DNA of 64,000 bases from Streptomyces sp. NBC_01298 (GCF_035978755.1 NZ_CP108414.1:6138001-6202000), one strand, 5' to 3'. Positions 20,203-28,663 are shown, counted from the first letter of the stretch. Notes: generated from the sequence alone by a model not told the origin. A program made the numbers and translations.

Positions 20203-20726
20203 TAGGCCCGGGGCCGGGCCGCCGGCCCGGCGGCCCGGGTGCGCAGGAACTCTGCCGTCCCGGTGTGGCCGAAGCGGGTCGCCCACTCGGCGGGGGTCAG
20301 TGCCTTCCAGCGGATGCCCGGATCGGCTCCGTGCTCCAGCAGGACCCGGGCCGTCTCCGTGTGGCCCTCGGCCCCCGCACGGCCCAGCGCGGTGGCGCGC
20401 AGCCCATTGGCGCGGTCGGGGTCGGCGCCGGCGGCGAGCAGCTGTCGCACGATGCCGGTGTGGCCCCTGGTCGCCGCCTGGACCAGCGGCAGTTCCTCGT
20501 CGTACGGGCCCGTGACCTGCTCGGGGTCGGCGCCGGAGGCGAGGAGCAGGAGCACCACGCCGTCCCGGCCCTCCCGCACGGCGGTGTCCAGCCCCGTCCA
20601 CCCGTCGGCGTCGCGTGCGTCCACGGCGACGCCCCGGCTCAGCAGCCGCGAGACCGTGGCGCCGTCCCCGGCCCGCGCCGCCCGTACCAGCTCGTCCGCC
20701 GCCGCTGCCCCGCCCGTGTCGTCCAC
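20202..20726 (-). CDS. Ankyrin repeat protein
   Basis: 174-residue soluble protein built of about four ankyrin repeats. Repeats such as DGWTGLDTAVREGRDGVVLLLLASGAD, ELPLVQAATRGHTGIVRQLLAAGAD and LRATALGRAGAEGHTETARVLLEHGAD each carry the G-H/D-hydrophobic-LLxxGAD signature. Such proteins mediate protein contacts and the partner is unknown. It starts at GTG 20726. The stop TAG is formed by the CTAG at the IS junction, after a short Ala/Pro/Arg tail. Confidence 0.85.
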   Translation of the reverse strand: MDDTGGAAAADELVRAARAGDGATVSRLLSRGVAVDARDADGWTGLDTAVREGRDGVVLLLLASGADPEQVTGPYDEELPLVQAATRGHTGIVRQLLAAGADPDRANGLRATALGRAGAEGHTETARVLLEHGADPGIRWKALTPAEWATRFGHTGTAEFLRTRAAGPAARPRA

Positions 20727-20772
20727 GGGCTCATCCTGGCAGCGAAGGCGCGGCCCCGTACCGGGGCGGTCG

Positions 20773-22161
20773 TCAGGCCGCGACCGCCCCGACGGCGTCG
20801 GCGGGGGTCCGGCGGCGGATGATCATCGCCATCAGGGCCGCCATCGCGCACAGGGCGCCCGAGGCGTACCAGACGGGGTCGTACGAGCCGAAGGCGTCGC
20901 GGGCCAGGCCGCCGAGGAAGGCCACCAGTGCGGCGCCGACCTGGTGCGAGGCCAGGACCCAGCCGAAGACGATGGCGCCGTCCTCCCCGTAGTGCTCGCG
21001 GCACAGCGCGATCGTCGGCGGGACCGTCGCGACCCAGTCCAGGCCGTAGAAGACGATGAAGAACACCATCGGCGGGTGCACGGTCGGGGCCAGCAGCATC
21101 GGGAGGAAGAGCAGGGAGATCCCGCGCAGGGCGTAGTACACGGCCAGCAGGCGGCGCGATTCGAAGCGGTCCGTCAGCCAGCCGGAGAACACCGTGCCGA
21201 TGACGTCGAAGACGCCGATCACGGCGAGCAGCCCGGCCGCCGCCGTCACCGGCATGCCGTGGTCGTGGGCCGAGGGCACGAAGTGGGTCTTCACCAGGCC
21301 GTTGGTGGAGGCCCCGCAGATCGCGAAGGTGCCCGCCAGCAGCCAGAAGGGGCCGGTCCGGGCCGCCTTGAGCAGGACGCCCACGGCCCGGCGGGCGGCG
21401 CCGGGCACGGGCGGCGGCTTGGGCGTGTACGGGCCCCCGTACGGGGTGGTCCCGATGTCCGCCGGGTGGTCGCGCAGCAGCAGCCAGACGAAGGGCACGA
21501 CGGCCAGCGCCGCCAGCGAGACGGTGACGGCCGCGGGGCGCCAGCCGTGGTTTTCGACCAGCCAGGCCAGCAGTGGCAGGAACACCAGCTGGCCGGAGGC
21601 CCCGGCGGCGGTCAGGATGCCGGTGACCAGGCCGCGCCGGGCGGTGAACCAGCGGTTGGTCACCGTCGCGGCGAAGGCCAGGGCCATCGAGCCGCTGCCG
21701 AGCCCGACGAGGACGCCCCAGTAGAGGACCAGTTGCCAGGAGGCGGTCATCCACACGGTGGCCACCGTGCCGCCGGCTATGACGGTCAGCGCGATCGCGA
21801 CGACCCGGCGGATGCCGAAGCGGTCCATCAGGGCGGCGGCGAACGGCGCGGTGAGCCCGTACAGCGCGAGGTTCACGGAGACGGCGAGGCCGATCGTGCC
21901 CCGCGACCAGTCGAACTCCTCGTGCAGCGGCTCGATGAGCAGGCCGGGGAGCGAGGCGAAGCCGGCGGCGCCGATGATCGTCACGAAGGCGACGGCCGCG
22001 ACGAACCAGGCGCGGTGGACGCGGTGCCGCCGGGGCGGCGGTGCGTCGGCGGGGGCGCCGGTGCCGGTACCGGCGCGCGTGCCGGAGGTGGGCGTCGGTG
22101 CGGGGGAGGGGCCGGTGGAAGCGCCGGAGGCGGGGCCGGGGCCCGGTTCTGTCTGCGTCAC
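20773..22161 (-). CDS. MFS transporter (monocarboxylate/OFA-like)
   Basis: 462 residues. A long Pro/Ala/Gly-rich cytoplasmic N-terminus of about 45 residues is followed by 12 predicted TM segments in two halves with a central loop of about 40 residues. FDWSRGTIGLAVSVNLALYGLTAPFAAALMDRFGIRRV is typical of oxalate/formate- or monocarboxylate-type MFS permeases, where W/S-R follows the first loop. The substrate is unknown. GTG 22161 is the only good start. It diverges across 71 bp from a GlxA/AraC regulator that may control it. Confidence 0.8.
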   Translation of the reverse strand: MTQTEPGPGPASGASTGPSPAPTPTSGTRAGTGTGAPADAPPPRRHRVHRAWFVAAVAFVTIIGAAGFASLPGLLIEPLHEEFDWSRGTIGLAVSVNLALYGLTAPFAAALMDRFGIRRVVAIALTVIAGGTVATVWMTASWQLVLYWGVLVGLGSGSMALAFAATVTNRWFTARRGLVTGILTAAGASGQLVFLPLLAWLVENHGWRPAAVTVSLAALAVVPFVWLLLRDHPADIGTTPYGGPYTPKPPPVPGAARRAVGVLLKAARTGPFWLLAGTFAICGASTNGLVKTHFVPSAHDHGMPVTAAAGLLAVIGVFDVIGTVFSGWLTDRFESRRLLAVYYALRGISLLFLPMLLAPTVHPPMVFFIVFYGLDWVATVPPTIALCREHYGEDGAIVFGWVLASHQVGAALVAFLGGLARDAFGSYDPVWYASGALCAMAALMAMIIRRRTPADAVGAVAA

Positions 22162-22220
22162 GACGACAGTTTCCGGCCGCCGGGTGCCCGTACGACAGTG
22201 GCCTGACCGACATGCTTCGA

Positions 22221-22235
22221 TATGATCGGGCCATG
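22221..22235 (+). promoter_or_regulatory. Probable leaderless promoter of the GlxA-type regulator
   Basis: TATGAT (22221-22226), a near-consensus -10 box, lies exactly six bases before ATG 22233, and no Shine-Dalgarno sequence is present. Confidence 0.55.
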
Positions 22236-23297
22236 GAGCCTCACGCGCACCGGGTCCACCGGGTCCACCGTGTCGTCGTACTCGCCCTCGCCGGGCTGCT
22301 GCCCTTCGAGCTCGGGATCCCGCACCGGATCTTCGGGCGGGCGAAGGACCCCGCGACCGGGCGGCCGCTCTACGAGATCCTCACCTGCGGGCTCGCCCCC
22401 GGCCGGGTGCTCACGGACGCCGACTTCGACATCCACGTCGAGCACGGCCCCGAACTGCTGGCCACGGCCGACACCGTGGTCGTCCCCGCCTCCTACGAGC
22501 TGGGCCCGGTCCACTCGGAGGGCCGGCTCACCCCCGAACTGGCCGCCGCCCTCGCGCACATCAGGCCCGGCACCCGGCTCGTCTCCATCTGCACGGGCGG
22601 CTACGTGCTCGCCGCCGCCGGGTACCTGGACGGCCGTCGGGCCACCACCCACTGGTCCGCCGCCGGGCACTTCCAGCAGACCTTCCCGGCCGTCCTGGTC
22701 GACCCGGACGTGCTCTACACCGACGACGGGGACGTGCTCACCTCCGCCGGAGTCGCCGCCGGGATCGACCTGTGCCTGCACATCGTGCGCCGCGACCACG
22801 GTGCGGCCGTCGCCAACCAGACCGCCCGGTACACCGTCGTACCGCCGCACCGCGACGGCGGGCAGGCGCAGTTCATCGACCGCCCGGTGCCCGAGCCGCA
22901 GCAGGCGAGCACCACCGCGGCCCGCGCCTGGGTACTGGACCGGCTGCACGAACCGCTGCGGCTGAGTGACCTGGCCCGGCAGGAGGCCATGTCGGTACGG
23001 ACCTTCACGCGCCGGTTCCGCGAGGAATCGGGGCTCAGCCCGGGCGAATGGATCACCGGGCAGCGGGTCGAGCGGGCCCGGGCCCTGCTGGAGCAGACCG
23101 AGCTGCCGATGGAACACGTGGCCCGGGAGGCGGGATTCGGGACCGCGCAGTCCCTGCGCAAGCACGTTCAGGCGGCGCTCGGCGTGAGCCCGACGTCCTA
23201 CCGGCGGACCTTCAGGGCGGCCGCGCCGGGTACCGCGTTCGACGGCACCCTGCCATCTCCTGATGGGACATCAGTTCCTGCGGGGTCCGTGCATTGA
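22233..23297 (+). CDS. GlxA family transcriptional regulator (DJ-1/PfpI + AraC)
   Basis: 354 residues. An N-terminal DJ-1/PfpI-like domain carries TVVVPASYELGP and the nucleophile-elbow segment LVSICTGGYVLAAAGYLDGRRATTHW (about residues 115-140). The C-terminal AraC-type double helix-turn-helix contains LSDLARQEAMSVRTFTRRFREESGLSPGEWI and MEHVAREAGFGTAQSLRKHV. Regulators of this class control adjacent transport or catabolic genes. The divergent MFS gene is the natural target (inference). The start is supported by the TATGAT-N6-ATG arrangement. Confidence 0.9.
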   Translation: MEPHAHRVHRVHRVVVLALAGLLPFELGIPHRIFGRAKDPATGRPLYEILTCGLAPGRVLTDADFDIHVEHGPELLATADTVVVPASYELGPVHSEGRLTPELAAALAHIRPGTRLVSICTGGYVLAAAGYLDGRRATTHWSAAGHFQQTFPAVLVDPDVLYTDDGDVLTSAGVAAGIDLCLHIVRRDHGAAVANQTARYTVVPPHRDGGQAQFIDRPVPEPQQASTTAARAWVLDRLHEPLRLSDLARQEAMSVRTFTRRFREESGLSPGEWITGQRVERARALLEQTELPMEHVAREAGFGTAQSLRKHVQAALGVSPTSYRRTFRAAAPGTAFDGTLPSPDGTSVPAGSVH

Positions 23298-23360
23298 CTT
23301 ATCCCCCCGCCCGCTCGTGAATGTCCCCCTGGCGGGGTACGGGATCCCAGGGGGCGGTCA

Positions 23361-24854
23361 GTGCGGACTTCGGCGCGAACGACGGCGCGGCACAGAGGAT
23401 GGTCGGCGGCCGTCGGCATGGCGGTACTGGCCGCGGCGACCGGGGGCGCGCTGAGCACCCCCGCGGCGGCGGAGGGGGAGACGCCTCCCGGGCAGGTCGA
23501 GTTCCCGACGCACTGCCTGCCGCCCCAGGAAGCCGGACTGCCGCCGGCCGACGGGCCCACCACCGCCCGGGTCACCGTGGACGACGTGACGCCGCGCGTG
23601 GGCGACACCGTCACCGTCACCTACCAGGTGGCCCGGACCCCCGCCGTGAACCCCCTCTCGGTCGCGCTGCCCGGCGACGCCCTCACCCCGACCGGGCGGA
23701 TCGTCCTCGGAGGCGCGCAGCAGGGCGAGGTCACGGTCGTCGGAGCCAAGCGCAACGACCCCGTCGCGGTGGGCGGGGCGCTGCCCGCCGTCACCATGAC
23801 CGGCACCTTCACCGTCACCGCTCCCGGCGAGATCACCCTGGCCCCGGGCGGCTACACCCTGCACACCGGGCACCTCCTCGAACTCGACACCGTGTGCGCG
23901 GTCGCCGGGGGCGTGGAGCCGGGACCGGAGCCTTCCGCGTCGGCGTCGGCTTCGGAGTCGGCTTCGGCCTCGGAGGTGCCGCCGCCTCCAACGCCGTCCC
24001 CGTCGGCCTCGTCGTCTCCGGGGCCGCTGCCGCTGCCGGCGCCGGCTCCGCTCCCGGGCGGGGCCCCGGTGGCGCAGCGGATCACCGCGAGCCCGCTGCC
24101 GACGGCCAACGTGCGCGCCGTCGCGCTCGGCACGGCCGCGGGCGGCCCGGGCGCCAAGGTCAAGGTCACCGGAGCCGGCTTCGTGCCCGGTGCGGAGGTC
24201 ACCGTGGCGGGCCGGGCGGGTGCGGCGGAGACCGCCGACCGGGTCACCGCCAAGGCCGACGAGCTCGGCGTGGTCCTCGCGGAGCTGCCGGTCACGGACC
24301 GGGCGACCACCGCCGTCGTGGCGTACGAGGGCGCGGCCTGGACTCCGGAGCGGGGCTCCGGCCCGGCCGCGTACACGGTGATCGTCGCCGTTCCGCTGCC
24401 GCCGGGGAGCCAGACGGTGACGGCGGTCGTGGAGCCGGGCGAGCTGGGCATGACCCAGGAGGGCGACGCCGTGACCCTGGCCGCGGTCCCGTACGGGGAC
24501 GGTGGCGCGGCGGCCGGCCGGATCGGCACCGTCACCGTCAAGGACGCCCGCGGCGGGCCGGCCGGGTGGTCCCTGATCGGCAAGGTCACCGATTTCACGG
24601 GTGCCGGCGGGCTCCGCATCCCGGGTGCCTCCCTGAGCTGGACCCCGACGTGTGAGGCCGCGCCCGGCAGCCCCAGCGCGTGTGCGCCGGGCAGCGCGGG
24701 CACGGTCGGGCCCGACGGCGCGGTCCTGGCCTCGACCGGTGACGCCACCCTCGTCGGCGGCACCTTCACCGTCGACGCGGCCGTCACCCTCCAGGTCCCC
24801 CCGTACACCCCGCCGGGCGCCTACACGGCGGTGCTGACGCTGACGTTGTCGTGA
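23361..24854 (+). CDS. Secreted WxL-domain-like surface protein
   Basis: 497 residues. A signal peptide (MRTSARTTARHRGWSAAVGMAVLAA...STPAAA) cleaves near residue 38. A beta-rich N-terminal domain (VTPRVGDTVTVTYQV) leads to a Ser/Ala/Pro linker of about 45 residues (ASASASESASAS, PPPPTPSPSASSSPG). A second beta domain then precedes a C-terminal region with the WxL hallmarks: a VTVKDARGG-GWSLIGKVTDF strand pair (about 385-413) and a final GAYTAVLTLTLS. WxL proteins bind peptidoglycan non-covalently and pair with DUF916 proteins. The next frame encodes exactly that and overlaps the stop (GTGA at 24851), supporting the call. No sortase signal. Confidence 0.75.
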   Translation: MRTSARTTARHRGWSAAVGMAVLAAATGGALSTPAAAEGETPPGQVEFPTHCLPPQEAGLPPADGPTTARVTVDDVTPRVGDTVTVTYQVARTPAVNPLSVALPGDALTPTGRIVLGGAQQGEVTVVGAKRNDPVAVGGALPAVTMTGTFTVTAPGEITLAPGGYTLHTGHLLELDTVCAVAGGVEPGPEPSASASASESASASEVPPPPTPSPSASSSPGPLPLPAPAPLPGGAPVAQRITASPLPTANVRAVALGTAAGGPGAKVKVTGAGFVPGAEVTVAGRAGAAETADRVTAKADELGVVLAELPVTDRATTAVVAYEGAAWTPERGSGPAAYTVIVAVPLPPGSQTVTAVVEPGELGMTQEGDAVTLAAVPYGDGGAAAGRIGTVTVKDARGGPAGWSLIGKVTDFTGAGGLRIPGASLSWTPTCEAAPGSPSACAPGSAGTVGPDGAVLASTGDATLVGGTFTVDAAVTLQVPPYTPPGAYTAVLTLTLS

Positions 24855-26185
24855 CCCGGCCCAGCCCCTCCGCAGCCCCTGCGCCGCTGCGCGGGGCCGT
24901 CTCCCCGCCCCGCCCTTCGCCGGTTCCCCGGGCTGTGACCGGACCCCCTGGGGCTCGGTCCCAGACCCCGCGCCTCCAACGCCGGCGAGGCTGGATCTGG
25001 CCGGCGCCGGCCTGTTTGTGCGGGCCACATCAGCGAAATCCAGCCCCTCCGGCGTTTGAGGAGCGGGGGTCCGGGGGTTGGCCACCGGGAACGGCGCCGC
25101 ACCCGGCAACGGGTCCGGGGCGGAGCCCCGGGGAACGGGGGAGTGGCGGGGCGGGGAGAGGAACCCCGCGGGACCGCCCCGGGCGCGCGTCCCACCGGCG
25201 TGCCGCAGGCGAGGAACCGGCACCGGCACCGGCACCGGCTGCGCGGGCGTGGCCGCGCCGGGCCGGGTCGGCGGCCGCCGCCGTGCTCGTGGGGCTCGGC
25301 ATGCTCCTGCTCGGCGGAGCCGGACCCGCCGCCGCCGCCGACAACGGGCAGTGGTCCGTGCTGCCCGCCGCCAACACGATCGGGCAGCGGCCGTACTTCT
25401 ACCTCGCCGCCGGCCCCGGCCAGAGCGTCACCGACTCCGTCACCATCGCCAACCGCACGGACCGCCCCCGCACCTTCCGCCTCTACGCCGCCGACGCCTA
25501 CAACACCGCCCGCGACGGCGGCTTCGCCCTGCGCGGGCCCGAGGAGCCGCGCACCGCCACGGGTGCCTGGACGGCGCTGGCGCGGGAGCGGATCACCGTC
25601 CCGGCGAAGACGGCGGTCGACGTCGGCTTCACCCTCACCGTCCCCGACCGGGCCGAACCCGGCGACCATCCTGGAGCCGTCGTCGCCCTGGAGGACCGGC
25701 CGGGCGCCGCCACTCAGGGGATAGGGATTCAGCAGGCCGTCGCCGCCCGCGTCTACCTGCGGGTCACCGGTCCCACCGCCCCCGCCCTGGCGGTCGAGGA
25801 CCTCCGCACCGCCACCGCCCGCGGCGCCGCCGCCGGCGCGGAGATCTCGTACACGCTCCACAACCTCGGCAACGTCACCCTGCGCCCCCGCGCCACTCTG
25901 ACCGCCTCCGGGGCGCTGGGCCGGAAACTGATCTCCCGTCCCCTCACCGGCCTGCCCGCCGAGCTGCTGCCCGGCCAGCGGGTCCGGCTCACCGCGCACT
26001 GGGCGGACCCGCCCGCCCTGGAATGGGCCGAGGTCGCGGTGGTGGCGCGGGCCGACGGCACGGCCGCCCGGGCCGCCGCCGGACACGCCGCGCACCCCGC
26101 CCTGAACGTCCTGCTCGCGACCGCTCTGGCCCTCCTGGCGGCGGCCTGGTCGGCGCTGGGAGCCGCATCGGGGAGAATGGCCCGT
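24851..26185 (+). CDS. DUF916 (WxL-associated peptidoglycan-binding) protein, no stop before era
   Basis: The recognisable protein begins near base 25265. A signal-like core (AAAAVLVGLGMLLLGGAGPAAAA) precedes a DUF916 domain, whose visible segments include NGQWSVLPAAN, PYFYLAAGPGQSVTDSVTIAN, FTLTVPDRAEPGDHPGAVVAL and VAARVYLRVTGP. The DUF916 domain is followed by a C-terminal TM helix (ALNVLLATALALLAAAWSALGA). DUF916 proteins are type I membrane proteins working with WxL partners. Both ends are abnormal. The only upstream in-frame starts are GTG 24851, which overlaps the WxL stop and reads through repeat D, GTG 24935 and TTG 25016; GTG 25200 is out of frame. At the 3' end no stop occurs and the frame enters era, 758 codons in all. 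A +1 frame would end in TGA overlapping era ATG. Confidence 0.7.
24856..25195. repeat. CTCAAACGCCGG intergenic repeat, inverted pair (locus D)
   Basis: Facing core copies at 24974-24995 (one substitution: CTCCAACGCC) and 25039-25060 (minus orientation). Outer arms resemble those of loci A and B and end in a run of GGGGAACGGGGGAGTGGCGGG. The repeat separates the WxL gene from the recognisable part of the DUF916 gene and, unusually, stays open in the DUF916 frame. Confidence 0.7.
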
Positions 26186-26188
26186 ATG
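26173..26188 (+). promoter_or_regulatory. Probable leaderless promoter of era inside the DUF916 gene
   Basis: GAGAAT (26173-26178) stands seven bases before ATG 26186. GGGGAG at 26170-26175 could instead act as a Shine-Dalgarno sequence at 10 nt. Either signal would allow Era to be made as a separate protein. Confidence 0.4.
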
Positions 26189-27127
26189 AGCGATCGTTCC
26201 CCCGAGACCACCAGCCCGCACCGTGCGGGCTTCGCATGCTTCGTCGGCCGTCCCAACGCGGGGAAGTCGACCCTGACCAACGCGCTCGTGGGTACCAAGG
26301 TCGCGATCACCTCCAACCGGCCGCAGACCACCCGCCACACGGTCCGCGGCATCGTGCACCGCCCCGACGCCCAGCTCGTCCTGGTCGACACGCCCGGCCT
26401 CCACAAGCCGCGCACGCTGCTCGGCGAGCGGCTGAACGACGTCGTGCGCGCGACCTGGTCCGAGGTCGACGTGATCGGCTTCTGCCTGCCCGCGGACCAG
26501 AAGCTCGGCCCCGGTGACAAGTTCATCGTCAAGGAGCTCGCGGGGATCAAGAAGACCCCCAAGATCGCCATCATCACCAAGACCGACCTCGTCGAGTCGA
26601 AGGTGGTGGGCGAGCAGCTCATCGCCGTGCACCAGCTCGCCGAGGAGCTCGGCTTCGAGTGGGCCGAGATCGTCCCCGTCTCGGCGGTCGGCGACACCCA
26701 GGTCCAGCTGCTGGCGGACCTGATCGCGCCCATGCTGCCGAAGAGCCCGCCGCTGTACCCGGAGGGCGACCTCACCGACGAGCCCGAGATGGTGATGGTC
26801 GCGGAACTGATCCGCGAGGCCGCGCTGGAGGGCGTACGGGACGAGCTCCCGCACTCCATCGCCGTGGTCGTCGAGGAGATGATCCCCCGGGAGAACCGCC
26901 CGGCGGACCGCCCCCTGCTGGACATCCACGCCAACCTCTACATCGAGCGGCCGAGCCAGAAGGGCATCATCATCGGCCCGAAGGGCGCCCGGCTGAAGGA
27001 GGTCGGGATGAAGTCGCGCAAGCACATCGAGGCGCTGCTCGGCACCCCGGTCTTCCTCGACCTGCACGTGAAGGTCGCCAAGGACTGGCAGCGCGACCCC
27101 AAGCAGCTGCGCAAGCTGGGCTTCTAG
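26186..27127 (+). CDS. era: GTPase Era
   Basis: 313-residue essential GTPase for 16S rRNA and 30S subunit maturation. The G domain has G1 GRPNAGKST, the G2/switch I segment NRPQTTRHT, G3 DTPGLHKP and G4 TKTD, followed by VSAVGDTQV. The C-terminal KH domain shows GIIIGPKGARLKEVGMKSRKHIE. ATG 26186 (MSDRSPETT) is preferred over ATG 26177, which abuts the purine-rich stretch. The upstream DUF916 frame continues in frame into this gene. An internal start must produce normal soluble Era, while a membrane-tethered fusion is formally possible. Confidence 0.95.
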   Translation: MSDRSPETTSPHRAGFACFVGRPNAGKSTLTNALVGTKVAITSNRPQTTRHTVRGIVHRPDAQLVLVDTPGLHKPRTLLGERLNDVVRATWSEVDVIGFCLPADQKLGPGDKFIVKELAGIKKTPKIAIITKTDLVESKVVGEQLIAVHQLAEELGFEWAEIVPVSAVGDTQVQLLADLIAPMLPKSPPLYPEGDLTDEPEMVMVAELIREAALEGVRDELPHSIAVVVEEMIPRENRPADRPLLDIHANLYIERPSQKGIIIGPKGARLKEVGMKSRKHIEALLGTPVFLDLHVKVAKDWQRDPKQLRKLGF

Positions 27128-27236
27128 CCCGTTCCCGCCCGTCCGGATCGGGCGAGGCCCCTTCGGCGGACGGAGTCCGACGCAGCGCCCCCGAAGCCCG
27201 GGAGGCCCGCCAGGGCCGACCGGTGCGAGGGGCGCA

Positions 27237-27908
27237 TCAAGAGGAGAGCCGCCGCACCTTCACCGCGTTGTCCGTACGGGTCCCGGGCCGGCCGTCAGGC
27301 TGGTTCTGGACCCGTACGTGTTCCTCCGCCAGCAGGACCTCCCAGGCGCCGGCCTCCAGTTCCAGCTGGGCGAGGACATCGTCCGGGGTCGGGAAGTCCA
27401 CCTCCGGGCGGTCCTCCTGCCAGGACGGCCAGCCCGCGTGGCCGACGACGAGCAGGATCCCGCCGGGGGCCACGGCCGCGGCGGCCCGGCGCAGGATCCG
27501 GTCGCGCGGGAAGTCCCCGAAGGTGTGCAGGAAGCACGCGGAGACCAGGTCGTACTCGCCCGCCGGGAAGGACTCCGCGAGGTCGTGCCGCTCCCAGGCG
27601 GTGCGGTCCGCGACCCCGGCCTCGGCGGCGTGGGCCGCGGCCCGCTCCAGGGCGACCCCGGAGATGTCCGTCCCGGTGACGTACCAGCCCTGCCGCGCGA
27701 GCCACACGGCGTCGCCGCCCTCTCCGCAGCCGAGGTCCAGGGCCCGGCCGGGAGCGAGCGGGGCGGTCTCCCGGGCCAGCACGACGTTGGCGTCGCCGCT
27801 CCAGATCCTGTCGCTCTCGCGGTAGCGGGAGTCCCAGAACTCCTCGCCCGCGAAGTCGCCCTCGGGAGCGTTCGGGGACTGCGGGGCGTGGTCGTGCGCG
27901 TGCGCCAT
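27237..27908 (-). CDS. Class I SAM-dependent methyltransferase
   Basis: 223 residues with motif I ALDLGCGEGGDAVWLARQG, motif II VTGTDISGVALERA, YDLVSACFLHTFGDFPRDRIL, and the motif III area APGGILLVVGHAG. It resembles the UbiE/thiopurine S-methyltransferase-like group. The His-rich N-terminus (MAHAHDHAPQ) could bind metal, but this is speculative. The substrate is unknown. It is convergent with era. Confidence 0.85.
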   Translation of the reverse strand: MAHAHDHAPQSPNAPEGDFAGEEFWDSRYRESDRIWSGDANVVLARETAPLAPGRALDLGCGEGGDAVWLARQGWYVTGTDISGVALERAAAHAAEAGVADRTAWERHDLAESFPAGEYDLVSACFLHTFGDFPRDRILRRAAAAVAPGGILLVVGHAGWPSWQEDRPEVDFPTPDDVLAQLELEAGAWEVLLAEEHVRVQNQPDGRPGTRTDNAVKVRRLSS

Positions 27909-28015
27909 TTCGGCCTCTTTCCGGTCGGTACGGGTACGGATGCCCGTGCCTGCGATGCTCCGCCCGGACGGCGGGCCCGGCCAAGCGGTCTTGCCGTTCC
28001 CGCAAAAGAACGGGC

Positions 28016-28663
28016 TCAGAATTGCGCGGGACGCCCCCAGTCCGGCGGCAGCAGGTCCGAGAGGTCGCCCAGGCCGCGCTCCCGCCACTGCCCGAAGGTC
28101 AGCGGGGCCGCGCCGCCCGGGTGGTCCAGGGACAGCGGCACGATCAGGTCGCAGGTGGCCCGGCCGTCCCACCAGACCGTCCCGGCCAGCGGTCCCGCGA
28201 GCGCGAGCAGGGTGGCGAAGCCGCAGCCGTTGTCCCGCAGCACCACGCAGCCGGCCGTCTTGCGGTCCTCGAACTCGTCGCCCTCGGCCTCGTTCCAGGC
28301 CTGCCGGGCCGTCCGGAGGGCGGCCTCGTCGGGGAAGTCCTCCTCGCGGGGGAACCGCTCCCACAGCGCCGCGTCCGCCTCGACGTAGGAATCGGGGTGC
28401 GGGAAGGGCGCGGGCAGCAGATCGCGCCGCGTGTCCGGGTTCCCCGCCCACCACCAGCCGTCCGGGCCCCGCTCCAGCGGGTGCAGCGGGCCGCCCGCGC
28501 CGACGTCGAGGAGGTACGAGCGGTACGCGGGAGGGAAGCGGATGCCGAGCTCCGCCTCCGCCTGTTCCACCTCGGCTCCGGTCAGCGGCGCCGGCGCGGC
28601 GGGCCGTCCAGCGGCCGGGTCCCGGGGCCACGTGCGGCGGCGGCCCAGCAGCCGGCCGATCAC
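28016..28663 (-). CDS. SMI1/KNR4 family protein
   Basis: 215 residues with the SMI1/KNR4 core: LTGAEVEQAEAELGIRFPPAYRSYLLDVGAGGPLHPLE, then a C-terminal WDGRATCDLIVPL region. In bacteria this superfamily includes many toxin-immunity proteins, but no toxin gene adjoins, so the role is open. GTG 28663 is the start. A 17-bp tandem duplication at the junction places it 13 bp after the upstream GNAT stop rather than overlapping it. Confidence 0.85.
   Translation of the reverse strand: MIGRLLGRRRTWPRDPAAGRPAAPAPLTGAEVEQAEAELGIRFPPAYRSYLLDVGAGGPLHPLERGPDGWWWAGNPDTRRDLLPAPFPHPDSYVEADAALWERFPREEDFPDEAALRTARQAWNEAEGDEFEDRKTAGCVVLRDNGCGFATLLALAGPLAGTVWWDGRATCDLIVPLSLDHPGGAAPLTFGQWRERGLGDLSDLLPPDWGRPAQF

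Noticed and set aside
25213..25240. ACCGGC hexamer tandem as a phase-variation tract
   Set aside because: The unit is a multiple of three, so slippage would not change the frame.
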